A stretch of DNA of 43,121 bases from JANLTP01 sp031363055 (GCA_031363055.1 JANLTP010000218.1:1-43121), one strand, 5' to 3'; shown: positions 1 to 8,525, counted from the first letter of the stretch. Program-made: numbers and translations. The notes: generated by a model not told the origin, from the letters alone.

Positions 1-120
1 CATGCGGCCATTGCCGACGCGATCGCCAGTGCCGATGCTGACGGCGCGGCGCGCGCGCTGGACCTGCTGCTTGATAATATCGAGTTGTTTACTCGCGCCA
101 CCTTGAGTCCGGACCTGTAA
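1..120 (+). CDS. C-terminal end of a GntR-family transcriptional regulator (FCD domain), partial
   Basis: An open frame enters from the left edge and stops with TAA at 118-120, giving 39 visible residues. They begin HAAIADAIASADADGAARAL and continue into a Leu-rich helix. A His followed by an 'I-x-DAI-x-x-x-D-A-x-x-A' helix is typical of the last helices of FCD ligand-binding domains in FadR-type GntR regulators. The stop codon overlaps the ATG of the Bug receptor by one base, so the two genes are probably co-transcribed, and the regulator may control uptake or metabolism of the receptor's ligand. The DNA-binding domain is outside the window, so the family call rests on a short tail. Confidence 0.6.
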   Translation, partial: HAAIADAIASADADGAARALDLLLDNIELFTRATLSPDL

Positions 121-1160
121 TGATTTCGACATCGAGCCCAAGCGGGCATCGCGCTCACACTCTTCAACGATCTGAGCTTCTCCGGTTTGCACTTCGCCGT
201 TCTGCGCTGCTGCTGTCGGTCATGCTTGCCTTCGTAACGATTCAAGCGGCTCGTGCGCAGAGTGCCTACCCTTCGAAGCCGGTGCGAATCATGGTAGGCG
301 CCAATGCCGGCGGCGGCACCGATATCATCGCGCGGATGTTGGCGGAAAAATTCAGCGACGGCCTGAAGCAACAGTTCTTGATTGAAAACCGGCCGGGTGC
401 CTCGAATACGATTGCCGCTGATCTGACGGCCAAGGCCACGGCCGACGGGTATACCTTGCTGGCGGCCACCAACACCGGCCAGGCCATCGCCCCGCATCTG
501 ATCAAACTGAGCTTTGATCCGCTCAAGGACTTGATCCCGATCGGGTTGATCGTCACAGTACCGAATGTGCTGGTGGTTAGCCCCACGATCGCGGTGAACG
601 ACGTGCGCGAGCTGGTCGCACTGATGAAATCGAAGCCCGATGAGTTCAAGTATGGCTCCTCGGGGGTCGGCAGCACGCAACACATTGCCGGCGAGGCGTT
701 CAAGAGTTTGACCGGCGTCAAGATGATCCATGTGCCCTACAAAGGCAGCAGCCAGGCGCACCTTGACTTGATCTCCGGACAGATACAAGTCATGTTTGAC
801 ACCAGTTCGTCGGCGATCGCGCAGATTCGCGCCGGCAAGCTCAAGCCGCTGGCCCTTACCCATACGTTGCGCTCGCCCGAGCTGCCGAACTTGCCCACGA
901 TTGCGGAAGCCGGATTTGCCGGCGCCGAGATGTCAACCTGGTACGCGCTCTACGTGACCGGTGGTACTGCACCTGATGTCGTCGAAAAGCTCAGCCGCGA
1001 ACTGGATCGTGTGCTGCGCTTGCCCGATATTCAAGCGAAGCTGCATGCCCTGGGCGGTGAACCCGGCGGCATGAGTCGTGCTCAGTTCGGCGACGCTCAG
1101 AAGCGTGAATCCGCACGTTTTGGAAAGTTGATTCGCGACGCCGGGATTCGTCTCGATTAG
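120..1160 (+). CDS. Bug/TctC-family periplasmic solute-binding receptor
   Basis: The 346-residue product matches the Bug (Bordetella uptake gene) / TctC family, secreted receptors for carboxylates and other small ligands. A basic N-terminus is followed by a hydrophobic stretch (about residues 27-42) and a signal-peptidase site near ARAQS/AYPSKPVR. The mature start 'YPSKPVRIMVG' and the 'GGGTDIIARMLAEKF' segment are hallmarks of the family, as are the following 'ENRPGASNTIAAD', 'YGSSGVGSTQHIAGEAFK' and 'HVPYKGSSQAHLDLISG'. The ATG overlaps the preceding regulator's stop codon. An internal ATG at codon 35 would give a shorter, more conventional signal peptide and may be the true start. No TctA/TctB membrane partners are visible; most Bug receptors are orphans. 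The ligand cannot be inferred. Confidence 0.9.
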   Translation: MISTSSPSGHRAHTLQRSELLRFALRRSALLLSVMLAFVTIQAARAQSAYPSKPVRIMVGANAGGGTDIIARMLAEKFSDGLKQQFLIENRPGASNTIAADLTAKATADGYTLLAATNTGQAIAPHLIKLSFDPLKDLIPIGLIVTVPNVLVVSPTIAVNDVRELVALMKSKPDEFKYGSSGVGSTQHIAGEAFKSLTGVKMIHVPYKGSSQAHLDLISGQIQVMFDTSSSAIAQIRAGKLKPLALTHTLRSPELPNLPTIAEAGFAGAEMSTWYALYVTGGTAPDVVEKLSRELDRVLRLPDIQAKLHALGGEPGGMSRAQFGDAQKRESARFGKLIRDAGIRLD

Positions 1161-1208
1161 CAAGTTGGCATCATTGTCTCAGGGTGATCGGGAGGCCATG
1201 CTGTCTAG

Positions 1209-2003
1209 TCATGGACTTGCCCGCAGGCGATGCAGTAACAAGGTCGCCGCCAGCGCCGCAGCCAGCGCCACCCCAAACGCCAGCCAACGCCAGTCGGTGA
1301 GGTTAAACAGCAGGCACAGCGTCAGAAAGAAGGCGACGAATCCGAACAAACCGTTCGCGAATCCGCGCAGCAAGTTGACGGTCGCTTGATGACCGAACAA
1401 CGCCAACGTAAAGCACGGCAAGATACTGCCGGTAATCGGCCAAGCCAGTAACAAGCCGCTGGCGCGGGTTGAAAAGTAGTTGGCGCCCTGGCTGATCAAG
1501 GCGCCCATGAACAGCGCCGCGATCATTCGACAGAGTAATTCGCTGGCCGGTACGATGACGCCACCGGCCAGGTTCGGTGCCTTGGGCATGAAGCGAAGCG
1601 CCGCCAGGGGCGCCGCCAACGCCAACCCCAGGCTGACGCTGGGCGGGATGGCCGGTTGCGTGACCAAGAGGCCGACCCCTGCATAGCTGAGCGCTGCGCC
1701 GACCAGGCAGACCGGCCATGCAAATCGGCGTGACATCCAGGCGAAGCAGGCGATATGGCTGAGCGCAGCCGGAACCGCCGTCAGGGTGGCCTGAGCAATT
1801 TGCGCCAGGTACTGCGAGTCGTGATCGAGCATCAGCAGCGCGATGATCGGACCGGCGATCAAGGGCAAGCCAGAAACGACACCGCCAATGCCGTGACCGA
1901 AGCGACGCGACACCAGGGTCGCGGCCAGGATCGATAACGGAATCAGACCTAGCTTAAGGAGGTCCAAACGCAGGTCCAAACGCAGGTCCGACCGCCGGTC
2001 CAA
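1209..2003 (-). CDS. Polytopic membrane protein of unknown function, downstream of moaC
   Basis: The product of up to 264 residues is almost entirely hydrophobic, with roughly seven to eight predicted membrane segments and no soluble domain. Segments such as GGVVSGLPLIAGPIIALLML resemble uncharacterised proteobacterial inner-membrane proteins, but I cannot name a family or substrate. Its first usable start is a TTG at 2003, seven bases after the moaC stop, so it is probably co-transcribed with moaC. The first 14 or so residues (RRSDLRLDLRLDL) are encoded by a 12-bp tandem repeat, in which TTG-GAC recurs. The true start could therefore be any of several TTG codons, or lie just downstream near LLKLGLIPLS. 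The start is the least certain part of this call. Confidence 0.6.
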   Translation of the reverse strand: MDRRSDLRLDLRLDLLKLGLIPLSILAATLVSRRFGHGIGGVVSGLPLIAGPIIALLMLDHDSQYLAQIAQATLTAVPAALSHIACFAWMSRRFAWPVCLVGAALSYAGVGLLVTQPAIPPSVSLGLALAAPLAALRFMPKAPNLAGGVIVPASELLCRMIAALFMGALISQGANYFSTRASGLLLAWPITGSILPCFTLALFGHQATVNLLRGFANGLFGFVAFFLTLCLLFNLTDWRWLAFGVALAAALAATLLLHRLRASP

Positions 2004-2007
2004 ACCG
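1960..2007. repeat. 12-bp tandem repeat at the start of the membrane-protein gene
   Basis: Four consecutive 12-bp units are read on the plus strand: AGGTCCAAACGC, AGGTCCAAACGC, AGGTCCGACCGC, CGGTCCAAACCG. On the minus strand each unit supplies a possible TTG start followed by GAC, so copy number would alter the N-terminus of the downstream protein in steps of four residues without changing frame. Confidence 0.85.
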
Positions 2008-2010
2008 AAT

Positions 2011-2487
2011 TCAAGCGACGAAGCTGCCCGATTTGCCGCCGTGTTTTTCGAGCACGCGAATGTCAGTCATGGTCATGCCACGATCGACCGCCTTGCACAT
2101 ATCGTAAATGGTCAGCAAGCCGACCTGAACCGCCGTCAGCGCTTCCATTTCGACACCGGTCTTACCGTTGCACTCGACGGTGGCGATGAGCTCGATGGCA
2201 ACGCCGGGCTCGTCGATCGCAATCTCGATGGCGACCCGGGTCAGGCTGATCGGATGGCACAGCGGAATCAGATCGGCCGTGCGTTTGGCGGCCTGAATGG
2301 CGGCAATTCGCGCGATACCGAGGACATCGCCTTTTTTGACGGTACCGCTTTTGACGAGTTCAAGCGTTGCAGGCTTCATGGTGATGCGACCACGAGCCAC
2401 GGCCACCCGATGCGTTTCGAGCTTGGCGCCGACATCGACCATGTGCGCCTGTCCGTGCTGATCGAAATGACTCAGTTCATTGCTCAT
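2011..2487 (-). CDS. moaC: Cyclic pyranopterin monophosphate synthase MoaC
   Basis: The 158-residue product is the usual MoaC length. MoaC converts the MoaA product, 3',8-cyclo-7,8-dihydro-GTP, into cyclic pyranopterin monophosphate in molybdenum-cofactor synthesis, in the cytoplasm. Recognisable family segments are 'AKRTADLIPLCHPISLTRV' (about residues 71-90), 'VECNGKTGVEMEALTAVQVG' and 'YDMCKAVDRGMTMTDIRVLE', followed by the C-terminal KHGGKSG. The gene starts with ATG at 2487 and is divergent from the BepA-like protease gene across 90 bp. Other Mo-cofactor genes are not in the window. Confidence 0.97.
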   Translation of the reverse strand: MSNELSHFDQHGQAHMVDVGAKLETHRVAVARGRITMKPATLELVKSGTVKKGDVLGIARIAAIQAAKRTADLIPLCHPISLTRVAIEIAIDEPGVAIELIATVECNGKTGVEMEALTAVQVGLLTIYDMCKAVDRGMTMTDIRVLEKHGGKSGSFVA

Positions 2488-2544
2488 TGCTGCTCATTCC
2501 TACTCGACGCTCATTACGAATTCGCCCCAGCCGGCGCGTACAAA

Positions 2545-2571
2545 TTGTTACAAATCGGTTTTAGATATCAT
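2545..2571 (+). promoter_or_regulatory. Weak candidate promoter for the BepA-like protease gene
   Basis: TTGTTA (2545-2550) and TATCAT (2566-2571) are separated by 15 bp, shorter than the usual 17. Transcription would begin close to the ATG at 2578, and no Shine-Dalgarno sequence precedes that ATG. This is the only promoter-like sequence I see in the 90-bp divergent gap. Confidence 0.3.
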
Positions 2572-2577
2572 ACCAAC

Positions 2578-4116
2578 ATGCACTTATCGTCTTCACGCGC
2601 ACCGCGAGCACTTGCCGTTTGGATATTGACGGCGAGCCTGCTGTCGGCGCCGTCAGTGGCCGTCAATGCGCAGAGCCCGCCGCCTGAGCGTTCCTCGGGC
2701 ACCGATACCGGTCGCGGCAGCCAGATTTCGAATCTGCCGCGACTCGGTGATGCTGGTTCCGAGGAGTTGCCACCGGGTACCGAGCGTCGCATCGGAGAGG
2801 CGATCATGCGCGATTTCCGGCGTGAGCGCGCGTTGCTGGACGATGTCGAGTTGTCCGACTATCTGAATCGATTTGCCGGCACGCTGACCGAGACCAGTGC
2901 CGCCCAGGGCTTCAGTTTCGAGTTCTTCCTGGTGCGTGATCCTTCGATGAATGCGTTTGCGATGCCCGGCGGATTCATCGGTGTCCATACCGGTCTGATC
3001 ACCGCCTCGAGCAGCGAATCCGAGTTGGCATCGGTGTTGGCGCATGAAATTGGTCATGTGACGCAACGACACATTGCGCGCATGTTGGCGACCCAGCGGC
3101 AAAGTTCGGTGTTGCAAATGGCCGCGTTGGTATTGGGTGCATTGGCGGCGCGCTCGAATCCGCAGGCGGCGGTCGGACTGGCAACGCTGGGCGCCAGCGC
3201 ACAGCAGCAAATCATGCTGAGCTTCTCGCGCGATGCCGAGCGCGAGGCCGATCGGGTCGGTATTGAAATGCTGCGCGGCGCCGGTTTCGACCCCATTGGC
3301 ATGGTCGGCTTTTTCACCCGCTTGCAGCAGGCAACCCGCGTTTATGAAGGCAACGCACCGAGCTATCTGCGCACCCATCCGTTGACCTCGGAGCGGATCG
3401 CCGACATGCAGGCGCGAATTCGCGAGGAGCGCTATCGACAGCGCGCCGACAGCCTCGAATTTACCCTGGCCCGTACCAAGCTCAGCGCGCTGGCGGATCT
3501 GAGCATCGATGGACTGGCCGCTGCCAAACTGCGCTTCGAGCGGCAACTGAAGGAGCGCAATGCACTCGATGATCGAGCGGCCATGTACGGTCTGGCCCTA
3601 ATCACCTTGGCACAGCGCGACTTTGCCGGCTCTGAAAAAGCGCTGGCGGATCTTCGCAAGCGACTGCCGAATGGTCATCCCTTCATCGAACGCCTGGCCG
3701 TCGAGGGCCGGCTGGCGCGGGGCGACGCCAACGGCGCCGCGCAGATGGCCGAAGCAGCACTACAGCGTTTTCCGCAGGCCCGCGCGCTCAATCACTTGCG
3801 CGCCCAGGCCCTGATTGATTTGCGCGAGTACGACCGGGCGGTCGGTTTTCTCGAAGACCAACTGACGCTGTATCGCTCGGACGCTACCTTGTGGCGGCTT
3901 TTGGCGCTAGCGCAGGGCGCGCGTGGGCGACAGGCCGATGCGCACCGCGCCTCGGCCGAGGAATATGCGCTGATTGGTGGCTGGCTGGCGGCGATCGACC
4001 AGTTGCGCCTGGCGCAGCGCGTCGGTTCACTGGATTTTTATGCCGCGTCGCAGGTCGACTCGCGGGTGCGTGAAATTCAGGCGCAATACACGATCGAGCA
4101 GCAGGATCGGCGCTAA
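2578..4116 (+). CDS. bepA: BepA/YfgC-like periplasmic M48 zinc metalloprotease with TPR-like C-terminus
   Basis: The 512-residue product starts MHLSSSRAPRALAVWILTAS and has a signal peptide cleaved near NAQS. The M48 zinc site HEIGH lies at residues 156-160 in 'LASVLAHEIGHVTQRHIARM', and the third ligand is in 'SRDAEREADRVGIEML'. The C-terminal half (about 330-500) is helical and repetitive, consistent with the TPR domain of BepA. BepA assists assembly or degradation of outer-membrane proteins such as LptD at the BAM complex. The frame stays open upstream to 2041, but that part lies antisense to moaC and lacks a signal peptide, so the ATG at 2578 is chosen. No clear ribosome-binding site precedes it. 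The BepA name follows from architecture; another periplasmic M48 paralogue is possible. Confidence 0.87.
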   Translation: MHLSSSRAPRALAVWILTASLLSAPSVAVNAQSPPPERSSGTDTGRGSQISNLPRLGDAGSEELPPGTERRIGEAIMRDFRRERALLDDVELSDYLNRFAGTLTETSAAQGFSFEFFLVRDPSMNAFAMPGGFIGVHTGLITASSSESELASVLAHEIGHVTQRHIARMLATQRQSSVLQMAALVLGALAARSNPQAAVGLATLGASAQQQIMLSFSRDAEREADRVGIEMLRGAGFDPIGMVGFFTRLQQATRVYEGNAPSYLRTHPLTSERIADMQARIREERYRQRADSLEFTLARTKLSALADLSIDGLAAAKLRFERQLKERNALDDRAAMYGLALITLAQRDFAGSEKALADLRKRLPNGHPFIERLAVEGRLARGDANGAAQMAEAALQRFPQARALNHLRAQALIDLREYDRAVGFLEDQLTLYRSDATLWRLLALAQGARGRQADAHRASAEEYALIGGWLAAIDQLRLAQRVGSLDFYAASQVDSRVREIQAQYTIEQQDRR

Positions 4117-4168
4117 TAACGCATTCATCCTGCACGTATTGATCGCGCATAAGGGAAACCGGTTCAGC

Positions 4169-4741
4169 TCAGTTTGAGCGTTGCGGTTTTGCCTCGAATC
4201 CGGCCCAGCGCTGTGCTTCACGCGCGTCCGGCAGCGCGGTGACCGAAAAACTCAGCGCGCCAAACTGCAGACGCAGATCGTCTTCCGCGCTGGTCAAAAG
4301 ATCCAGTTGCGCCAGATCGAGATCATGGACCACGCCGGGACCTAGGTCGGTTCGCAGCCAAAGCTCGCCGCTCGGTGTACTGGCAAGGGCGTCAATCCGG
4401 TTGACGATATCCCCGCAATGACTGACCAGGGTCTGTTGGGTGGCGTTTTCGAAGACCCGAAAAATAAGCGGCGCCAGATCGAGATCGACGAATACACGCT
4501 GCGGTCCGTTCTGCCAGAACCAGCGGCCGGTGTCGTCGGCTTGATAGTTGCGAGCGATAAAATCAACGATGCTGGGGCTGGTAATCGAGCTTCCCAAGGC
4601 GTCACTGTCGAGCTGCGCATCAAAACCCGGTCGCCCGCGATCGATCAGATACCACTTGCCGCGCCGGTCCAGCCGCAGCCAGCCAAACATGGCCGGCACG
4701 TCCGGCCAGCGCGCCATGGCTTGCTTGACCAGGTCATCCAT
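4169..4741 (-). CDS. Conserved protein of unknown function (DUF2946-like family number not certain)
   Basis: The 190-residue soluble protein begins MDDLVKQAMARWPDVPAMFG and contains 'RNYQADDTGRWFWQNGPQRV' in its middle. I recall this pattern from an uncharacterised beta-proteobacterial family of similar length, but cannot give its accession safely. There is no signal peptide or membrane segment. It is rich in Asp, Leu and Trp, suggesting a compact cytoplasmic fold. The gene starts 13 bp after the waaF stop and is the last gene of the leftward ilvE / zinc-finger / waaF operon. That placement hints at a shared transcript but does not establish a role in lipopolysaccharide synthesis. Confidence 0.75.
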   Translation of the reverse strand: MDDLVKQAMARWPDVPAMFGWLRLDRRGKWYLIDRGRPGFDAQLDSDALGSSITSPSIVDFIARNYQADDTGRWFWQNGPQRVFVDLDLAPLIFRVFENATQQTLVSHCGDIVNRIDALASTPSGELWLRTDLGPGVVHDLDLAQLDLLTSAEDDLRLQFGALSFSVTALPDAREAQRWAGFEAKPQRSN

Positions 4742-4754
4742 GTTTTGACCCCGA

Positions 4755-5795
4755 CTAGCGCGGCCCGCGAGTGGTCATTTCGAAGCGCATGACCTTTTTC
4801 AGCGACTCGAACACGTTCAGCGGTGAAATCAGATTCAGGCAGTTGCTGTGGCCCAGCGGGCACTCGCGCTCAAAACAGGGGCTGCACTCCAGATGCAGCC
4901 ATTCGACTCTGGCGCGCGTCGAGCGTGGCGGCGTATGTCGAGGGTCACTGGAACCGAAGACAGCGACTTGCGGACGGCCAAAAGCGGCGGCAACATGCAT
5001 GAGACCTGAGTCATTGGAGACCACCGACGAGGCTCGCGAGATGATCGCCATCGCTTCGGTCAGCGTCGTCTCGCCACATAAATTGCGCAGCGGCTGTCCG
5101 GACAGCGCAGCGATTTCAGTGGCCAGCGTTCGATCCTTGTTCGAGCCAAGTAGCACCACGTTGGCCTCCGGCCATTCGGCGCAGACCAGCGCCGCCAGTG
5201 ACGCGTAATGCCGGGTCGGCCAGCGTTTTGCCGGGCCGAATTCGGCGCCCGGGCACAGCACGACGATCGGATCCGACGGATTGATACTGTAGCGCGCCAG
5301 CACGGCCGCCTCCCGCACCGTGGCTCGGGTCAGCACCGGATTGGCTACGCCAGCCGGCATGACTTGTTGCGGCGCGAACGCCAGACGGGCGTAGTGTTCG
5401 ACCATCGGCGGGCGATGGCTGCTCTGTTCATCATGAACCCGGTTGACCAGCCAATATCGTGATTCACCGCGATGGCCAATACGAAGCGGAATACCGGCCA
5501 GCCACGGGATTAGCGCTGATTTCATCGAATTGGGCAGCACATAACAACGGTCGTACGCCAATTTGCGCAGCCGGCGCGCTAGAGCGAGCCGTTCGCGCAG
5601 TTGCAGTTTGCCATGGGCTTGCGGGGCGGCGATGACGTCGCTGACTTCGGCCATCGCCTCGAACACCGGCACGATATGAGAAGGGGCGAGTACGTCGATA
5701 TGGCAGCTCTTGTCGTCGCTTTTCAGCAGCGCCAACAGCGGTTGAGCCATGATCGCGTCACCGATCCAATTAGGAGCAATCACCAAATTACGCAC
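4755..5795 (-). CDS. waaF: ADP-heptose:LPS heptosyltransferase II
   Basis: The 346-residue product is a family 9 glycosyltransferase that adds the second L-glycero-D-manno-heptose to the lipopolysaccharide inner core at the cytoplasmic face of the inner membrane. It begins with the WaaF signature 'MRNLVIAPNWIGDAIMAQPL' and contains 'YDRCYVLPNSMKSALIPWLA', 'GIPLRIGHRGESRYWL' and the C-terminal nucleotide-sugar site 'VSNDSGLMHVAAAFGRPQVA' followed by GSSDPRHTPP. The NSxKSAL segment distinguishes heptosyltransferase II from I. It sits between the zinc-finger gene upstream and the unknown 190-aa gene downstream. The 230-bp gap upstream (5796-6025) contains no gene I can support, but could hold a second promoter. 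Confidence 0.95.
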   Translation of the reverse strand: MRNLVIAPNWIGDAIMAQPLLALLKSDDKSCHIDVLAPSHIVPVFEAMAEVSDVIAAPQAHGKLQLRERLALARRLRKLAYDRCYVLPNSMKSALIPWLAGIPLRIGHRGESRYWLVNRVHDEQSSHRPPMVEHYARLAFAPQQVMPAGVANPVLTRATVREAAVLARYSINPSDPIVVLCPGAEFGPAKRWPTRHYASLAALVCAEWPEANVVLLGSNKDRTLATEIAALSGQPLRNLCGETTLTEAMAIISRASSVVSNDSGLMHVAAAFGRPQVAVFGSSDPRHTPPRSTRARVEWLHLECSPCFERECPLGHSNCLNLISPLNVFESLKKVMRFEMTTRGPR

Positions 5796-6025
5796 AAGCC
5801 TTTTCCTCTAATTGTTGAAGTGCCTGTAATTACTCGCCTCGCGCGGTCTGGCAACCTGCAGCGAAGCGACGCATCATCCGGCTTTTTCTGAACAACCGTT
5901 ATTGTGGTGTATCGGAGACGGGCCGGACTACGATTTCGTCACAAATTCACCATACGTAAAAACATCTTTCGTAAAGTACGCCGACGCGCGCGGCGGCAGT
6001 TCATCCCACCCATGCCCCTTTGCTA

Positions 6026-6265
6026 TCAATGTCCCTTGACGACCGTGCCGGGCTTCAACCGGTACTGGGTACCGCAGTACGGGCAGGCCACTTGCCCGGT
6101 AGTAGTGACATCCAGAAAAACCCGTGGATGCTGATTCCAGACGCTCATTTGCCGGTTCGGGCAAAACGCCGGCAGATCCTGCGCACCCAGTTCAACCAAG
6201 CCGCGCGCCGGTGCAGCGGCAGACGGCGTGGGCTTGGCGGATTTGGCGGGTTTGATCGGGTTCAT
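6026..6265 (-). CDS. Small zinc-finger (zf-CHCC type) protein
   Basis: The 79-residue product has a Pro/Ala/Lys-rich N-terminus and a C-terminal zinc-binding module: 'LPAFCPNRQMSVWNQHPRVF' followed about 20 residues later by 'VACPYCGTQYRL'. The C...H...CxxC arrangement matches the zf-CHCC family, whose mitochondrial member is a complex I accessory subunit; the bacterial role is not settled. The gene lies 42 bp downstream of ilvE and upstream of waaF on the same strand, an arrangement I recognise from Burkholderiales. The protein ends GTVVKGH. Confidence 0.88.
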   Translation of the reverse strand: MNPIKPAKSAKPTPSAAAPARGLVELGAQDLPAFCPNRQMSVWNQHPRVFLDVTTTGQVACPYCGTQYRLKPGTVVKGH

Positions 6266-6307
6266 GAGCTCACCACAAGAATAGTAAATCCAAGTCGCGG
6301 GCGCTGC

Positions 6308-7231
6308 TCAAACCAGACTCAGCCAATGCGCATATTTCTCGGACTTGCCCGCGACAATGTCAAAGAACAGGCTTTGCAGGCGCGTGGTCACGGGGCCGCG
6401 TTTGCCCTCACCAATGATGCGGTCATCAAGTTCCCGGATCGGCGTAATTTCGGCGGCCGTACCAGTGAAGAACGCTTCGTCGGCGCAGTACATTTCGTCG
6501 CGCGTGATGCGCTTCTCGATCACCTGAATGCCCATGTCGCGCGCCATGGTCATGACCGCGTCGCGGGTGATGCCGTCCAGACAGGACGCCAGATCGGGCG
6601 TGTAGAGCGCGCCGTTGCGAACGATGAAGACGTTTTCGCCCGAGCCCTCCGAGACATAACCTTCGATGTCGAGCAGCAAGGCCTCGTCATAGCCGTGGGC
6701 GGTGACTTCCTGATTGGCCAAAATCGAGTTGATGTAATAGCCACTCGCCTTGGCACGTACCAGCGATGAATTGACATGATGTCGGGTGAACGACGACGTC
6801 TTGACCTTGATGCCCTTGTTCAGGCCATCTTCCCCGAGGTAAGCGCCCCAGGGCCAGACCGCGATCGAGCTGTGAATGGTATTGCCCTTGGCGGACACGC
6901 CCATTTTCTCGGAGCCAATCCAGACCAGCGGCCGGATGTAACAGGAGTCGAGGTTGTTGGCGCGAATCGTCTGTTTTTGCGCCTCGAGCATCTGCTCGAA
7001 GCTGTACGGAATAACCATCTGGAAGATCTTGGCTGAGTTGAACAGCCGACGGGTGTGCTCATTCAGACGAAAGATCGCTGTGCCCTTGGGGGTCTTGTAG
7101 GCGCGCACACCTTCGAACACGGCCATGCCGTAGTGCAGGCTGTGGGTCAGGACGTGCAGCTTGGCATCGCGCCAATCCACCAGCTTGCCATCCATCCAGA
7201 TAAAACCGTCACGGTCGGCCATCGAAGTCAT
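6308..7231 (-). CDS. ilvE: Branched-chain-amino-acid aminotransferase
   Basis: The 307-residue fold-type IV PLP enzyme transfers amino groups between glutamate and the 2-oxo acids of leucine, isoleucine and valine in the cytoplasm. The N-terminus 'DGFIWMDGKLVDWRDAKLHV' and 'THSLHYGMAVFEGVRAY' are diagnostic. The PLP-binding lysine is K161 in 'LVRAKASGYYINSILANQE', and the cofactor-binding segment 'DEALLLDIEGYVSEGSGENV' follows. The length equals the usual IlvE. There are two in-frame ATGs (codons 1 and 4), and a CTGGAG Shine-Dalgarno-like sequence lies just upstream. The gene heads the leftward operon and is divergent from an MFS gene across about 85 bp. Confidence 0.97.
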   Translation of the reverse strand: MTSMADRDGFIWMDGKLVDWRDAKLHVLTHSLHYGMAVFEGVRAYKTPKGTAIFRLNEHTRRLFNSAKIFQMVIPYSFEQMLEAQKQTIRANNLDSCYIRPLVWIGSEKMGVSAKGNTIHSSIAVWPWGAYLGEDGLNKGIKVKTSSFTRHHVNSSLVRAKASGYYINSILANQEVTAHGYDEALLLDIEGYVSEGSGENVFIVRNGALYTPDLASCLDGITRDAVMTMARDMGIQVIEKRITRDEMYCADEAFFTGTAAEITPIRELDDRIIGEGKRGPVTTRLQSLFFDIVAGKSEKYAHWLSLV

Positions 7232-7316
7232 CAGACGCTCCAGAATTACTTTATCGAAACAATGATTTTAACGAATCGCCTGGGTCTTGCGTCAGTCGCA
7301 GTACACTCGGGTCGGC

Positions 7317-8525
7317 ATGAGCACCGTAATTTCGACTTTAAAGTTCCAATTAAGTTTGTTGGCATTGATGCAAGGCCTGATGCTGGTCAACAACGTCACG
7401 CTGATTGCCATCAATGGCCTGGCCGGCTTTCAGCTCGCCAGCAACAAGGCGCTGGCCACCTTGCCGATCACCGCGTACGTGCTGGGCGGCGCCGTCTGGT
7501 CAATGCCGGCGGCGGCATTCATGAAGCGTTATGGCCGTCGCGCCGGCTATCAACTCGGCGCGGTTATCGCCATGTTCGGGGCGGCGCTCGGCTGGTTCGC
7601 CTTGAACTCGCAAAGCCTGAGCCTGCTCTGCCTCGCCACCTTCATTACCGGTGCCTACAACGCCTTCGGCGCCAGTCTGCGCTTCGCGGCCGCTGACGTC
7701 GCCGATGCCTATCGGCCGGACTTCAAGGCCCGCGCCATGTCGCTGGTACTGACCGGCGGAATTGCCGGCGGCATCGTTGGTCCCGAGGTCTCGAAATGGT
7801 CGAAGGTTGCGCTGAGCACACCGTTTGCCGGCACCTATCTGACGCTGGTCGGCTTCGCGTTGCTGTCGCTGTTGTTATCGAACCTGCTGCGACTGCCGGA
7901 TCAAAAATCCGCGCAAGCGCAAGGGCCGTCGCGCCCGCTGCTCGAAATTCTCAAGCAGCCCACCTGCTGGGTGGCGATCCTGTGTGCCGGGCTGGCCTAT
8001 GGCGTCATGAACCTGCTCATGGTCGCGACACCGCTGGCCATGCAAGTGTGCAGCTTCCCGTTCGAGTCGACCGCGCGCGTACTCGAGTGGCATATCATTG
8101 GCATGTTCGCCCCTGGCCTGTTCACGGGCTCGCTGATCCAGCGTTTCGGGGTGTCGCGAATCATCATGACCGGGTGTCTGCTGATGATCATCTGTGTCAT
8201 CGTGGCGCTGCAAGGCAACGAACTCATGCACTTCACCATCGCCTTGTTTTTGCTGGGTGTTGGCTGGAACTTCATGTACACCGGTGGTTCCACTCTGCTG
8301 ACCGCCGGCTATTTACCGCAAGAAAAGAACAAGGTTCAGGGCTTCATGGATTCATGTGTGTTCGGCGTGATGATCACGTCCTCGGCCGCTTCCGGGGCGC
8401 TGATCTTCTCGAACGGCTGGGCGTTGCTGAATCTCTTTTCCTTGCCGTTCATTCTGAGCATTTTGCTCGTCATGACCTGGTACCTGCTTAGGGTCGTGCC
8501 GGCAGCGCAGCCGGCCCGTGCATGA
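7317..8525 (+). CDS. Major facilitator superfamily transporter
   Basis: The 402-residue protein has about twelve hydrophobic segments. An MFS loop 2-3 basic motif is present in 'MKRYGRRAGYQLGAVIAMFG', and 'GPEVSKWSK' lies near the end of helix 5. The pattern resembles YfkF-like permeases of unknown substrate. I chose the ATG at 7317 (MSTVISTLKFQLS) over an in-frame TTG at 7287, because the extra ten residues are polar and not conserved-looking. The 3' end overlaps the 3' end of glnE by 38 bp, tail to tail. No neighbouring regulator or enzyme indicates the substrate. Confidence 0.88.
   Translation: MSTVISTLKFQLSLLALMQGLMLVNNVTLIAINGLAGFQLASNKALATLPITAYVLGGAVWSMPAAAFMKRYGRRAGYQLGAVIAMFGAALGWFALNSQSLSLLCLATFITGAYNAFGASLRFAAADVADAYRPDFKARAMSLVLTGGIAGGIVGPEVSKWSKVALSTPFAGTYLTLVGFALLSLLLSNLLRLPDQKSAQAQGPSRPLLEILKQPTCWVAILCAGLAYGVMNLLMVATPLAMQVCSFPFESTARVLEWHIIGMFAPGLFTGSLIQRFGVSRIIMTGCLLMIICVIVALQGNELMHFTIALFLLGVGWNFMYTGGSTLLTAGYLPQEKNKVQGFMDSCVFGVMITSSAASGALIFSNGWALLNLFSLPFILSILLVMTWYLLRVVPAAQPARA

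Noticed and set aside
2041..2577. The bepA reading frame stays open for 179 codons upstream of its ATG
   Set aside because: This stretch is antisense to moaC, lacks a signal peptide and encodes no family similarity; the signal peptide begins at 2578.
5796..6025. Possible small gene between the zinc-finger gene and waaF (open frames on both strands)
   Set aside because: The frames are extensions or shadows of neighbours, with no similarity and no ribosome-binding site.
8488..8525. 38-bp tail-to-tail overlap of the MFS gene and glnE as a sign of misannotation
   Set aside because: Both C-termini look complete and convergent overlaps of this size are common; nothing indicates an error.
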